Below, piece after piece: positions 43,429 through 52,158 of a stretch of 59,433 bases of DNA. Made by a program: the position numbers and the translations under genes. Every line of letters begins with the position of its first letter. Positions within the stretch are counted from its first letter, which is position 1. The notes under the pieces are model-generated. The model made no database searches, was not told the origin of the DNA, and was given only the letters and a program-made list of their open reading frames with translations. The stretch comes from an uncultured Pseudomonadota bacterium (GTDB lineage: Bacteria > Pseudomonadota > Gammaproteobacteria > Steroidobacterales > Steroidobacteraceae). The DNA lies in assembly GCA_902826575.1 (NCBI GenBank), contig CADEFJ010000005.1, positions 1-59,433 of the forward strand. The letters run 5' to 3'.

Positions 43429-45300
43429 ATGCTCGAGTTTGCCCGCTGGAAGTACGTGATCGTCGCGACCGTACTGCTCGTATCGATCCTGTTCGCGCTG
43501 CCCAACGTGTTCGGTGAGGACCCTGCGTTGCAGGTCGTGCGCAAGGATCGCGCACCGATGGATGTCGCAGCCGAACAGCGCCTCGCGACCTTCCTCGGCG
43601 AGCGCAACATCCAGTACAACTCGACGTTCGTCGACACGGGCCGGCTGATGGTCCGCTTTGACAGCGTGCCGATGCAGCTGCAGGCGCGCGATGCGGTCAA
43701 CGAACAACTGAAGGACGAGTACATCACGGCGCTGTCGTTCGCCTCGCGCGCACCGGCGTGGCTCACGAGGCTCGGCCTGCGCCCGATGCCGCTCGGCCTC
43801 GACCTGCGCGGCGGCCTGCACCTGCTGTACCAGGTGGACGTGAACGGGGCGGTAAGCCAGTTGCTCGAGAGCTACGAGCAGGACTTCCGGCGCGTGCTTG
43901 GCGAGAAGCAGCTGGCGTTCCTCGACGTCGTGCAGATCACCGCAGGTGCCGAAATCCCGAACGGCGTGCGGGTACTGCTTGCGCCCGGCACCGATGCCGG
44001 CGCCGCGCGTACTGCGCTGCGCGATCTGCTGCCGGATCTCGACGTGCAGTCGGTCAACCTGGCGAGCGGACCGGCCGTGCAGGCGGTGCTCACCGCGGCG
44101 CAGATCCGCCAGCGGCAGGACTATGCGATCCAGCAGAACCTGACCACGTTGCGCAATCGCGTCAACGAGCTCGGCGTGTCCGAGCCCATCGTGCAGCGGC
44201 AGGGCTTCGATCGCATCATCGTGCAGCTCCCGGGCGTGCAGAACTCGGCCGACGTGAAGGACATCCTCGGCAAGGTGGCGACCCTCGAGTTCCGCCTGGT
44301 CGATACCCAGGGCAGCATTGCGGAGGCCGTGCAGCGCGGTCGCGCCCCGCTCGGTTCGAAACTCTACCGTGACAAGAACGGCCAGCCGGTGCTGCTCAAG
44401 CGCGAACTCATCGTCACCGGCGATCAGCTCACCGACGCGATCACCGCGGCGACGCAGGATGGTCCGGGCGTGTCGGTGAAGCTCGATGCGCGCGGCGGCG
44501 CGCAGATGCTGAAGACCACGCAGGCGAACCTGAACAAGCCGATGGCGGTCGTGTTCATCGAGAAGTCGCGCGAGACAGTCGAGGTCGGCGGCAAGACGAT
44601 CGAGCGCGACGTGACCGACCAGCGCGTGATCAGTGTCGCGACGATCCGCGGCGTGTTCAGCAACCAGTTCCAGATCACCGGCCTCGGGCAGAGCGAGGCA
44701 CGCGAGCTTGCACTGCTGCTGCGTGCCGGCTCGCTCGCCGCGCCGATCTTCCTGGCCGAGGAGCGCGCGATCGGCCCGAGCCTCGGTGCGCAGAACATCG
44801 AGCAGGGCGTCAAGGCGCTGGTCGTCGGCATGCTCGGTGTCTTCATCTTCATGGTGATCTACTACCAGGTGTTCGGCGTGGTCGCCAACCTCGTGCTGCT
44901 CGCCAACGTCGTGATGCTGACGGCACTGCTGTCGATGATGGGCGCGGCGCTGTCGCTGCCGGGCATCGCCGGCATCATCCTCACGGTCGGCATGGCGGTC
45001 GACGCCAACGTACTGATCTACGAGCGCATCCGCGAGGAGCAGCGCAACGGCGTGTCGCCGCAGACCGCGATCCGTGCAGGCTTCGAGAAGGCGTTCTCGG
45101 CAATCGCCGACTCGAACGTCACGACGCTGGTCGCCGGCCTCGTGCTGTGGGTGTTCGGCACCGGCGCGATCCGCGGCTTCGCGGTCGTGCTGTCGCTCGG
45201 CATCGTGACTTCGATGTTCACGGCGCTGATGGGCAGCCGCGCGCTGCTGACCCTGATGTACGGCGGCCGCGCGAAGATCGGCAAGCTCGCAATCGGCTGA
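43429..45300 (+). CDS. secD: Protein translocase subunit SecD
   Basis: This 623-residue RND-superfamily protein has a first membrane helix (YVIVATVLLVSILFALP), the P1 periplasmic domain with GLDLRGGLHLLYQVD, and five further helices at the C-terminus. These include the family motifs GLGQSEARELALLLRAGSL, TVGMAVDANVLIYERIREE and FVVVLSLGI-like terminal helix. It pulls translocated chains using proton motive force together with SecF, whose gene follows after 23 bases. Length is normal for proteobacteria. Confidence 0.98.
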   Translation: MLEFARWKYVIVATVLLVSILFALPNVFGEDPALQVVRKDRAPMDVAAEQRLATFLGERNIQYNSTFVDTGRLMVRFDSVPMQLQARDAVNEQLKDEYITALSFASRAPAWLTRLGLRPMPLGLDLRGGLHLLYQVDVNGAVSQLLESYEQDFRRVLGEKQLAFLDVVQITAGAEIPNGVRVLLAPGTDAGAARTALRDLLPDLDVQSVNLASGPAVQAVLTAAQIRQRQDYAIQQNLTTLRNRVNELGVSEPIVQRQGFDRIIVQLPGVQNSADVKDILGKVATLEFRLVDTQGSIAEAVQRGRAPLGSKLYRDKNGQPVLLKRELIVTGDQLTDAITAATQDGPGVSVKLDARGGAQMLKTTQANLNKPMAVVFIEKSRETVEVGGKTIERDVTDQRVISVATIRGVFSNQFQITGLGQSEARELALLLRAGSLAAPIFLAEERAIGPSLGAQNIEQGVKALVVGMLGVFIFMVIYYQVFGVVANLVLLANVVMLTALLSMMGAALSLPGIAGIILTVGMAVDANVLIYERIREEQRNGVSPQTAIRAGFEKAFSAIADSNVTTLVAGLVLWVFGTGAIRGFAVVLSLGIVTSMFTALMGSRALLTLMYGGRAKIGKLAIG

Positions 45301-45323
45301 ACGTACGACGCAAGGACCGACAC

Positions 45324-46259
45324 ATGGAGTTTTTCCACAAGGCAACCAAGATCCCGTTCATGGGCGTGCGCAAGGTGTCGTACGGGTTGTCCATCGTCAT
45401 GATGCTGGGCAGTTTCGCCGCTATATTCGCGATGGGCCTGAACCTCGCGATCGACTTCACCGGCGGCGTGGCGGTCGAGGCGGCGCTGCCGTCGGCGGCC
45501 AACGTCGACGCGATCCGCGGCAAGCTCGAGGAAGCGGGCTTCCATGAACCGCAGGTCGGCATCTTCGGTTCCTCGCGCGAGGTGTCGATACGCCTGCCAC
45601 CCGACAATACCCAGTCGGTCGCGGAGATCCGCGTGCGCGTCGAGGAGGCCCTGCTCGCCGTCGAGCCCGGCGCCGAAGTGCGCAACCTTGCGGTGGTCGG
45701 GCCGCAGGTTGGCGATGAGCTGCGCACTAGCGCGATCTGGGCGCTCACGTTCACGCTGATCCTGATCTTCATCTACATCGCTTTTCGCTTCCATACGTGG
45801 CGATTGTCGGCCGGCGCCATCGTCGCGGTGATGCACGACCCGATCCTGGTGCTCGGCATCTTCGCGATCACGCAGACGCCGTTCGACCTCGCGGTGGTGG
45901 CGGCGATCCTCGCGGTGGTCGGTTATTCTCTGAACGACACGGTCGTGATCTTCGACCGTATCCGCGAGCGCTTCGAGCACAACCGGCGCCAGCCGCCGCA
46001 GATCGTGCTCGACCAGGCCATCAACCAGACCCTGTCCCGCACGATCATGACCAAGGTCGTGACCCTGATCGTGGTGTTCGCGTTGCTGTTCCTTGGCGGA
46101 CCGGTGCTGCGCGGCTTCTCCGAGGCGCTGACGATCGGCATCCTGGCGGGTACCTACTCGTCGATCTACATCTCCTCCGCGATCGCGCTCGACCTCGGGC
46201 TCACGGCGGAACACGTATTCCCGAGCATCAAGAAGACCGCGGCGGACGACATGCCCTGA
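45324..46259 (+). CDS. secF: Protein translocase subunit SecF
   Basis: 311 residues from the ATG giving MEFFHKATKIPFMG. Six membrane helices. Motifs: LNLAIDFTGGVAVEA after the first helix, ALTFTLILIFIYIAFRF, MHDPILVLGIF, GYSLNDTVVIFDRIRE and the late INQTLSRTIMTKVVTL. It is the partner of SecD. Longer readings upstream overlap the secD end and are not supported. Confidence 0.98.
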   Translation: MEFFHKATKIPFMGVRKVSYGLSIVMMLGSFAAIFAMGLNLAIDFTGGVAVEAALPSAANVDAIRGKLEEAGFHEPQVGIFGSSREVSIRLPPDNTQSVAEIRVRVEEALLAVEPGAEVRNLAVVGPQVGDELRTSAIWALTFTLILIFIYIAFRFHTWRLSAGAIVAVMHDPILVLGIFAITQTPFDLAVVAAILAVVGYSLNDTVVIFDRIRERFEHNRRQPPQIVLDQAINQTLSRTIMTKVVTLIVVFALLFLGGPVLRGFSEALTIGILAGTYSSIYISSAIALDLGLTAEHVFPSIKKTAADDMP

Positions 46260-46336
46260 ATGCGGCCCCAGGGATGACGTCCGAGACCCTATGTGCCTAT
46301 GATGCGCCAGCGATCGGACAATAACGGGGTTGGCTA

Positions 46337-48148
46337 ATGAAATGGCGCACGAAGTCGGTCGATCAGGTCCAGGATGAATACAATCGCGGCGAGCTGAAGC
46401 GCACGCTCAGCCGCTGGCATCTCGTGCTGCTGGGCATCGGCTGCATCATCGGCGCCGGCATTTTCGTACGCACGGGCAACGCTGCCGCGCTGCATGCGGG
46501 CCCGGCCGTGATGATCTCCTTCGTGATCGCAGGCATCGTCTGCGCCTTCGCCGGCCTGTGCTATGCCGAGCTCGCCTCGATGCTGCCGGTCTCCGGGTCC
46601 GCCTATACCTACACCTACACGACGATCGGCGAGTTCGGCGCGTGGGTCATGGGCGCGCTGCTGTTGCTCGAGTACGGTCTTGCGGCCTCGGTCGTCGCGG
46701 TCGGCTGGTCCGGCTATGCGATGAGCCTGCTGAACGACATCGGATTCGGCATTCCAGCCGAGTACACGCAGGCCATGGGCAAACTCGTGATCGCGCATGC
46801 GACCAGCTTCGGCATCAGTGATCCGCTCGTGAGCCTCAATGGCGTCACGGCGCGACTCGCCGACGGCTCGCTCGTGCAATTCCTGTCCTCGGGCAGCGCG
46901 CAGCTGCCGGGCCTGCACCAGTCGGCACTTGCGATCTATGACGTGCTGGGCGGCAGCGCCGGCAGCGGCTACACGCTGACCAATGCCGCCGACATCCATC
47001 TCTCGCAAGACACCCAGGCAGTGCTGGCGGGCGCCGTCAAGGTGATCGACTCGGCGAGCGGCCATCTGCGCGACCTGGCGGCCGGGACGCAGGTCCTCGC
47101 GCCGGCCGGCTCGATCGTGCAGCTGCCAGCCGGGGCGGTCGTGCCGATCGCGGCGAGTGCCGTCGTGACCTCGCTGTTCAACCTGCCCGCAGTGGCCATC
47201 GTGATCGCGGTCACGGCGCTGCTCGTGATCGGTGTTTCCGAGTCGGCCACCGTGAACAACATCATCGTCGCGATCAAGGTCGCGGTGATCCTCGCCTTCA
47301 TCGCGGTCGGCGTGTTCTACGTGGACAGTGCCAACTGGCGGCCGTTCATCCCCGAAGCGACCGGCGTTCCCTTCGAGTTCGGCTGGAGCGGCGTGATGCG
47401 CGCGGCGACGATCGTGTTCTTCGCGTACATCGGCTTCGAGGCGGTGTCGACCGCGGGACAGGAGGCGAAGGATCCGCGCCGCGACATGCCGTTCGGCATC
47501 CTCGGCTCGCTGATCATCTGCACGTTGCTGTACATGGCGACTTCGGCCGTGCTCACCGGGGTCATTTCCTACACCAAGCTCAACGTCGCGGCGCCGGTGG
47601 CGGTCGCGGCCGACACCTTCGGTCCGCAGTGGGGCTGGCTCGTGAAGGCAATCAAGATAGGTGCGATCGCGGGCCTCTCCTCGGTGATCCTCGTGCTGAT
47701 GTTCGGGCAGACGCGCGTCTTCTACACGATGTCGCGCGATGGATTGCTGCCGCGTGCGCTTGCGAAGGTACACCCGCGCTACAAGACGCCATGGATCAAC
47801 ACGTTGATCGTCGGCGTGGTGGTCGCAGTAGCCGCCGCGGTCTTCGACATCAACACGCTCGGCGACCTGACTTCGATCGGCACGCTTGCCGCGTTCGCGA
47901 TCGTGTGCCTCGCCGTCATGTGGCTGCGTCGTGCGCGGCCCGATCTGCCGAGGCAGTTCAGAGTGCCCTTCTATCCCCTGACACCGGTCCTCGGCATCCT
48001 CTCCTGCCTGTTCCTGATCACCCAGGTCGAGTCGCGCGTGCTGCACTTCTTCATCTGGTTCCTCGCGGGCTCGGTGGTTGTTTACTTCCTGTACGGGTAT
48101 TGGGCGAGCCCGATGCGCCCGCGCGCTGGCGCGCGCGAGGGCGGCTGA
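46337..48148 (+). CDS. APC-family cationic amino acid transporter-like permease with a long loop insertion
   Basis: 603 residues. Helix 1 carries the APC substrate motif GIGCIIGAGIFV; also LVSGSAYTYTY-like LPVSGSAYTYTY, FFAYIGFEAVSTAGQEAKDP and GQTRVFYTMSRDGLLP, the pattern of CAT-type transporters (YfnA-like). CAT transporters of this branch are usually about 100 residues shorter. The excess lies around residues 145-278, between two membrane helices, in a Gly/Ser/Ala-rich segment (SLNGVTARLADGSLVQF). The transported amino acid is not determined. The gap to secF is 77 bases. Confidence 0.9.
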   Translation: MKWRTKSVDQVQDEYNRGELKRTLSRWHLVLLGIGCIIGAGIFVRTGNAAALHAGPAVMISFVIAGIVCAFAGLCYAELASMLPVSGSAYTYTYTTIGEFGAWVMGALLLLEYGLAASVVAVGWSGYAMSLLNDIGFGIPAEYTQAMGKLVIAHATSFGISDPLVSLNGVTARLADGSLVQFLSSGSAQLPGLHQSALAIYDVLGGSAGSGYTLTNAADIHLSQDTQAVLAGAVKVIDSASGHLRDLAAGTQVLAPAGSIVQLPAGAVVPIAASAVVTSLFNLPAVAIVIAVTALLVIGVSESATVNNIIVAIKVAVILAFIAVGVFYVDSANWRPFIPEATGVPFEFGWSGVMRAATIVFFAYIGFEAVSTAGQEAKDPRRDMPFGILGSLIICTLLYMATSAVLTGVISYTKLNVAAPVAVAADTFGPQWGWLVKAIKIGAIAGLSSVILVLMFGQTRVFYTMSRDGLLPRALAKVHPRYKTPWINTLIVGVVVAVAAAVFDINTLGDLTSIGTLAAFAIVCLAVMWLRRARPDLPRQFRVPFYPLTPVLGILSCLFLITQVESRVLHFFIWFLAGSVVVYFLYGYWASPMRPRAGAREGG

Positions 48149-48183
48149 GGGCTCAGGGCTGAGAGCCTGGAGCCAGAGGTCAG
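48149..48183. repeat. Degenerate heptamer repeat array between convergent genes
   Basis: Five adjacent 7-base units start directly after the permease stop: GGGCTCA, GGGCTGA, GAGCCTG, GAGCCAG, AGGTCAG. The array runs into the suhB stop codon (48180-48182). The arms GGGCTC and GAGCC can pair, so a hairpin is possible. It is related in design, not sequence, to the arrays at 23535 and 52121. Confidence 0.75.
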
Positions 48184-48980
48184 GGTTTGCGTAGCGGTGC
48201 GGGGACGTGGGGGGCGAGGAGTTCGAGCAGCGCCTCGTAGACGCGCGGCGTGCCGGCGACCACGTGGGGTGAAAGGTCGTACGGCTCGCCTGTCATCGTG
48301 CCGATGCGGCCGCCCGCCTCCTGGATCAGCAGCGCGCCCGCCGCCGTATCCCACGGGCTGAGCCCGAATTCCCAGAAGCCGTCGACGCGTCCCGCTGCGA
48401 CATAGGCGAGGTCGAGCGCCGCGGCGCCCGGGCGACGCACGCCGGCCGCCGCGGCCATGACTGCTTTCAGTTGCGCCAGATAGGCGTCGGCGCAGTCCAG
48501 GTTGGCGCGGAACGGAAAACCGGTGGCGATCAGCGAGCCTTCGATGTCGAGGCGATTGCTGACGCGGATGCGGCGGTTCTCGAGTCGTGCACCTTCGCCG
48601 CGGCTCGCCGAGAAGATCTCCTGGCGCATCGGGTCATAGATCACCGCGTGCTCGAGCCGGCCGCGATGCTGGCAGGCGATCGAAACGGCGAAGTTGGGAA
48701 AGCCGTGGATGTAATTGGTGGTGCCGTCGAGCGGGTCGATGATCCACACGGTCTCCGATTCGCCGGTCTGGCCGCTTTCCTCGGCCAGGAAAGCATGCTG
48801 CGGATACGCCTTGGAGATGATGCCGATGATCTCCTGCTCGGCGGCGCGGTCGACTTCGGTGGCGAAATCGTTGCGGCCCTTGGATGTCACCTGGATGCTG
48901 TCGAGCCGGTTCATGCTGCGAACGATGACTTCGCCGGCCCGGCGTGCGGCGCGGACGGCAATATTGACGGCTGGTTGCAT
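48180..48980 (-). CDS. suhB: Inositol-1-monophosphatase family protein SuhB
   Basis: 266 residues. Metal and substrate motifs: FLAEESGQTG, WIIDPLDGTTNYIHGFPNFA and FGLSPWDTAAGALLIQEAGG, plus PGAAALDLAYVAAGR. SuhB hydrolyses inositol phosphates and in E. coli joins the rRNA antitermination complex. It is divergent from trmJ over 41 bases, an arrangement found in many gammaproteobacteria. Its stop codon lies in the heptamer array. Confidence 0.96.
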   Translation of the reverse strand: MQPAVNIAVRAARRAGEVIVRSMNRLDSIQVTSKGRNDFATEVDRAAEQEIIGIISKAYPQHAFLAEESGQTGESETVWIIDPLDGTTNYIHGFPNFAVSIACQHRGRLEHAVIYDPMRQEIFSASRGEGARLENRRIRVSNRLDIEGSLIATGFPFRANLDCADAYLAQLKAVMAAAAGVRRPGAAALDLAYVAAGRVDGFWEFGLSPWDTAAGALLIQEAGGRIGTMTGEPYDLSPHVVAGTPRVYEALLELLAPHVPAPLRKP

Positions 48981-49021
48981 GTTGGTCGAGGCTCGACGGG
49001 GAAGGCATTTACAATACCACG

Positions 49022-49777
49022 ATGCGCGTGGCGGACATCAGGTTCGTGCTGGTCGGAACCCAGCATCCCGGCAACATCGGTGCGGTGGCGCGCGCGATGA
49101 AGAATATGGCGCTCGAGCGGCTGGTGCTGGTGCGGCCACGCGAATTCCCGCATCCGGAGGCGCTGTCGCGCGCCTCGGGCGCCGATGACGTGCTGGCAAG
49201 CGCCCGCGTCGTCGGCAGCCTTGCCGAGGCGATCGGCGATTGCGGCTATGTCGTCGCCACGACCGCGCGCGAGCGCGAGCACAACCACCGCGTGATCGAC
49301 GTGCGCGATGGCGCGGTACGCATCAATGCCGAGGCGGCGCGCGGCCCGGTCGCGGTGCTGTTCGGCGCCGAGCGCGCCGGCCTTTCGAACGAGGAAATCG
49401 ATGCGGCGCACGCGCTGCTGCGCATCCCGGCGAATCCCGCCTACACCTCGCTCAACATCGCCATGGCCGCGCAGCTGATCGCCTACGAGATCTACCGCGC
49501 GCAGGGCGCACGCATCGAGGCGCCGCCGCGCGGCGCCGTGCCGCTGGCCACGCCCGCGGAAATGGAGCGTCTCTACGAGCATCTCGGCCAGGTGCTGGGC
49601 GAGATCGGCTTCCGCGATCGCACGACGAGCGGCACCAACCTGATGCAGCGCCTGCGTCGACTGTTCCAGCGCGCCGAGCCCGACCAGAACGAGGCGAACA
49701 TCCTGCGCGGCATCCTGGCGTCGGTGCAGGGCAAGCGGCGCGTGGCGGGCAGCAAATGCCCGCCGCGCGCGCCTTGA
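49022..49777 (+). CDS. trmJ: tRNA (cytidine/uridine-2'-O-)-methyltransferase TrmJ
   Basis: This 251-residue SPOUT methyltransferase has motif 1 VGTQHPGNIGAVARAMKN, LFGAERAGLSNEEI (SAM knot) and SLNIAMAAQLIAYEIYRAQG. It methylates the 2'-OH of residue 32 of several tRNAs. A TACAAT box (49010-49015) ends six bases before the ATG with no Shine-Dalgarno between, so a leaderless or near-leaderless message is possible. The iscS-type gene follows after six bases. Confidence 0.96.
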   Translation: MRVADIRFVLVGTQHPGNIGAVARAMKNMALERLVLVRPREFPHPEALSRASGADDVLASARVVGSLAEAIGDCGYVVATTAREREHNHRVIDVRDGAVRINAEAARGPVAVLFGAERAGLSNEEIDAAHALLRIPANPAYTSLNIAMAAQLIAYEIYRAQGARIEAPPRGAVPLATPAEMERLYEHLGQVLGEIGFRDRTTSGTNLMQRLRRLFQRAEPDQNEANILRGILASVQGKRRVAGSKCPPRAP

Positions 49778-49783
49778 GGGCGC

Positions 49784-50941
49784 ATGGGCGGCTTGCCGGT
49801 CTATCTCGATAACGCGGCGACCACCGCTGTCGACCCGCGCGTCGCGTCGGCCATGGCCGAGTGCCTCACCGCCGACGGCACATACGGCAATCCGTCCTCG
49901 TCGCACGCCTACGGTCGCGAGGCGGCGCGGCGCGTCGAAATGGCGCGGCTCGAAGTCGCGGCGATCATCGGCGCGGAGCCGGGTTGCATCGTGTTCACCT
50001 CCGGGGCCACTGAAGCCGCCAATCTCGCGCTGCTCGGCACGGCGCGCGCGAATGCGGACCGGCGCAAACACCTGGTCAGCTCGCGCACCGAACACCGCGC
50101 GACGCTCGATCCGATCCGCCAGCTCGAGAAGGAAGGCTTTGCGGTCACCTGGCTGACACCGGATAGCGACGGGCGCATCGCCCCGGATGCGGTGCGCGCC
50201 GCGTTGCGGCCCGACACCTTGTACGCCTCGATCATGCACGTGAACAACGAGACCGGCGTGGTGCAGGATATCGCCGCGATAGGCCGCGCCTGTCGGGAGG
50301 CGGGCGTGCTCTATCACTGCGATCTCGCGCAGGGCATCGGCAAGCTGCCGACCGCGGATGTCGCGCGACACGTTGATTTCGGCTCGTTCACGGCCCACAA
50401 GATCCACGGGCCGAAGGGCGTCGGTGCGCTGTACGTGGCGGGGCAGGCGAGGCCATGGCTGCGCCCGATCCTGCATGGCGGTGGACAGGAGCGTGGCCTG
50501 CGCTCGGGAACCGTTGCGACGCATCAGGTCGTGGGCTTCGGTCGCGCCTGCGCAATCGCGCTGGCCGAAGGCGCGCGCGACGGTGCGCGCATGCGCGAGT
50601 TGCGTGCCGCGCTGTGGAGCGCACTCGCCTCGCTGCCGGAGGTACTGTTGAACAGCCCGCTCGACGACGGGTCGCCGGCGATCCTCAACGTCTCGTTCCC
50701 GGGCGTCGAGGGCGAGAGCCTTGTCACCGGGCTCGCCGACCTCGCGGTGTCGACCGGCTCGGCCTGCAATTCGGCGAGCGGCGAGCCTTCCTATGTCCTG
50801 CGCGCGCTCGGTCGCGACACCGGACTTGCGCAGGCCTCGCTGCGTTTCAGCCTGGGCCGCCTGACCACGATGCTGGACATCGAACGCGCCAGCGAGGCCG
50901 TGCGGCGCGAAGTGACGCGGCTGCGGGCCGTGGCGCCGTGA
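49784..50941 (+). CDS. iscS: Cysteine desulfurase (IscS/NifS class)
   Basis: 385 residues. It takes sulfur from cysteine for Fe-S clusters and thio-modifications. PLP site: [18 protein letters not shown] with Lys206; the persulfide Cys328 lies in [20 protein letters not shown], a class I loop. [10 protein letters not shown] and [12 protein letters not shown] are also conserved. It is followed by a scaffold-like and an A-type carrier gene with overlapping start/stop codons. iscR, hscB, hscA and fdx of the classical isc operon are missing here. At 385 residues it is slightly shorter than E. coli IscS. Confidence 0.94.
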   Translation: MGGLPVYLDNAATTAVDPRVASAMAECLTADGTYGNPSSSHAYGREAARRVEMARLEVAAIIGAEPGCIVFTSGATEAANLALLGTARANADRRKHLVSSRTEHRATLDPIRQLEKEGFAVTWLTPDSDGRIAPDAVRAALRPDTLYASIMHVNNETGVVQDIAAIGRACREAGVLYHCDLAQGIGKLPTADVARHVDFGSFTAHKIHGPKGVGALYVAGQARPWLRPILHGGGQERGLRSGTVATHQVVGFGRACAIALAEGARDGARMRELRAALWSALASLPEVLLNSPLDDGSPAILNVSFPGVEGESLVTGLADLAVSTGSACNSASGEPSYVLRALGRDTGLAQASLRFSLGRLTTMLDIERASEAVRREVTRLRAVAP

Positions 50942-51324
50942 ACGCCGCGGATCCGCTCTCGCCGTTCACCCGGGCCTCGTTCGCGTCCCTCGCGCGGGCC
51001 GGGTGCTTTGCCGACCCCGACGGGGTGGCCAGCGGCGAGGCGGGCAGCAGGGAATCCGGGACCCACGTGCGCTTCCACCTGCGTCTCGCCGGGCAAACGG
51101 TCGCAGAGGCCCGTTTCCAGGCCTACGGCTGCCCGCACACCCTCGCGGTGGCGAACTGGCTGGCCGGCGAGGTGGCCGGCCGCCGGCGCGAGGCGCTCGT
51201 GCCCGGAACGCCCGCGGACTGGGCGGCCCGTTTCGAGGTCCCGGTGGCGAAACTCGGCCGTTTGCTGGTGATCGAGGATGCGCTGCGGGCCTGCCTCGAA
51301 GCCTGGCCGAAGGCGGTACAATGA
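50938..51324 (+). CDS. IscU/NifU-N-like protein with reduced cysteine set
   Basis: 128 residues from GTG overlapping the iscS-type stop. The middle aligns with Isc[21 protein letters not shown] corresponds to IscU's ARFKTYGCGSAIA, placing Cys65 at IscU Cys63. The first IscU ligand region (PxCGD) is not recognisable, and the third (HCS) reads [11 protein letters not shown]. Cys23 and Cys119 are elsewhere. It probably shares the scaffold fold but cannot hold a cluster in the canonical way; a sulfur-relay or regulatory role with the desulfurase is possible (inference). Confidence 0.75.
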   Translation: MNAADPLSPFTRASFASLARAGCFADPDGVASGEAGSRESGTHVRFHLRLAGQTVAEARFQAYGCPHTLAVANWLAGEVAGRRREALVPGTPADWAARFEVPVAKLGRLLVIEDALRACLEAWPKAVQ

Positions 51325-51653
51325 CCACCATGAGCATTCAACTGACACCCGCGGCGGCGGAGCGCGTTGCGAGCTTCCTTGCGGCCCGTGGCAAGGGTAT
51401 CGGGTTGCGGCTCGGGGTACGCAAGACCGGCTGTTCGGGGTTTGCCTATGTGGTCAATTACGCCGACGAACAGCAGGCCGACGACCGGGTTTTCGAGCAT
51501 CGGGGCGTCAAGGTCTTCGTCGACCCGGAGAGCCTGCCGCTGGTCGAGGGCACGACCGTGGATTTCGTCAAACAGGGGCTCAACGAGGCGTTCCGCTTCT
51601 CGAACCCCAATATCAAGGGTGAATGCGGCTGCGGCGAGAGCTTTAGCGTGTAA
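51321..51653 (+). CDS. iscA: A-type iron-sulfur carrier protein (IscA/ErpA family)
   Basis: 110 residues from ATG overlapping the scaffold-like stop; an ATG three codons on is an alternative. The three conserved cysteines are Cys38 ([11 protein letters not shown]), Cys102 and Cys104 (GECGCGESF). It accepts clusters or iron from scaffolds and passes them to apo-proteins. The IscA/ErpA/SufA choice cannot be made from sequence alone; the symbol follows gene order after the iscS-type gene. Confidence 0.92.
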   Translation: MTTMSIQLTPAAAERVASFLAARGKGIGLRLGVRKTGCSGFAYVVNYADEQQADDRVFEHRGVKVFVDPESLPLVEGTTVDFVKQGLNEAFRFSNPNIKGECGCGESFSV

Positions 51654-51689
51654 ACTTGAGGGTTTGCAGGCTCAAAGTGAGGATTTCGC

Positions 51690-52118
51690 ATGGCGCTCGA
51701 GCGCACCCTGTCAATCGTCAAGCCCGACGGCGTAACGCGTAACCTGATCGGCGAAGTCGTTCGCCGGTTCGAAAAGTCCGGCCTCAAGGTGGTCGCCAGC
51801 CGCATGCTGCGCCTCACCAAAGAGCAGGCCGAGGGCTTCTACGCGGTGCACCGCGAGCGCCCGTTCTTCAACGACCTCGTGCGCTACATGACCTCGGGTC
51901 CCGTGGTCGTGCAGGTGCTCGAGGGCGACAACGCCGTCGCCAGGAACCGCGAGGTGATGGGCGCCACCGATCCGAAGAAGGCCGCCGCCGGCACGATCCG
52001 CGCCGATCTCGCCGAGAGCATCGAGGCGAACACGGTGCATGGGTCGGATTCCGCGGAGAACGCGGCGATCGAGATCGCCTACTTCTTCAAGGATTCGGAC
52101 ATCTGTCCGCGGGGCTGA
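51690..52118 (+). CDS. ndk: Nucleoside diphosphate kinase
   Basis: 142 residues. The fold and active site are complete: [18 protein letters not shown], catalytic His in [18 protein letters not shown] and the Kpn-loop region [18 protein letters not shown]. It balances NTP and dNTP pools using ATP. TGAGGAT precedes the ATG. ndk-rlmN-pilW-rodZ-hisS order is widespread in gammaproteobacteria. Confidence 0.98.
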   Translation: MALERTLSIVKPDGVTRNLIGEVVRRFEKSGLKVVASRMLRLTKEQAEGFYAVHRERPFFNDLVRYMTSGPVVVQVLEGDNAVARNREVMGATDPKKAAAGTIRADLAESIEANTVHGSDSAENAAIEIAYFFKDSDICPRG

Positions 52119-52120
52119 GA

Positions 52121-52148
52121 GAACAGCGTACAGCAGACAGCGGACAGC
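52121..52148. repeat. Four heptamer repeats, consensus NNACAGC
   Basis: GAACAGC, GTACAGC, AGACAGC, GGACAGC follow each other without gaps, starting two bases after the ndk stop and ending ten bases before the rlmN ATG. The first unit equals the unit of the hairpin at 23535. The array takes the place where an rlmN ribosome site would lie, and none is evident. Confidence 0.85.
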
Positions 52149-52158
52149 CAGAATCGCT

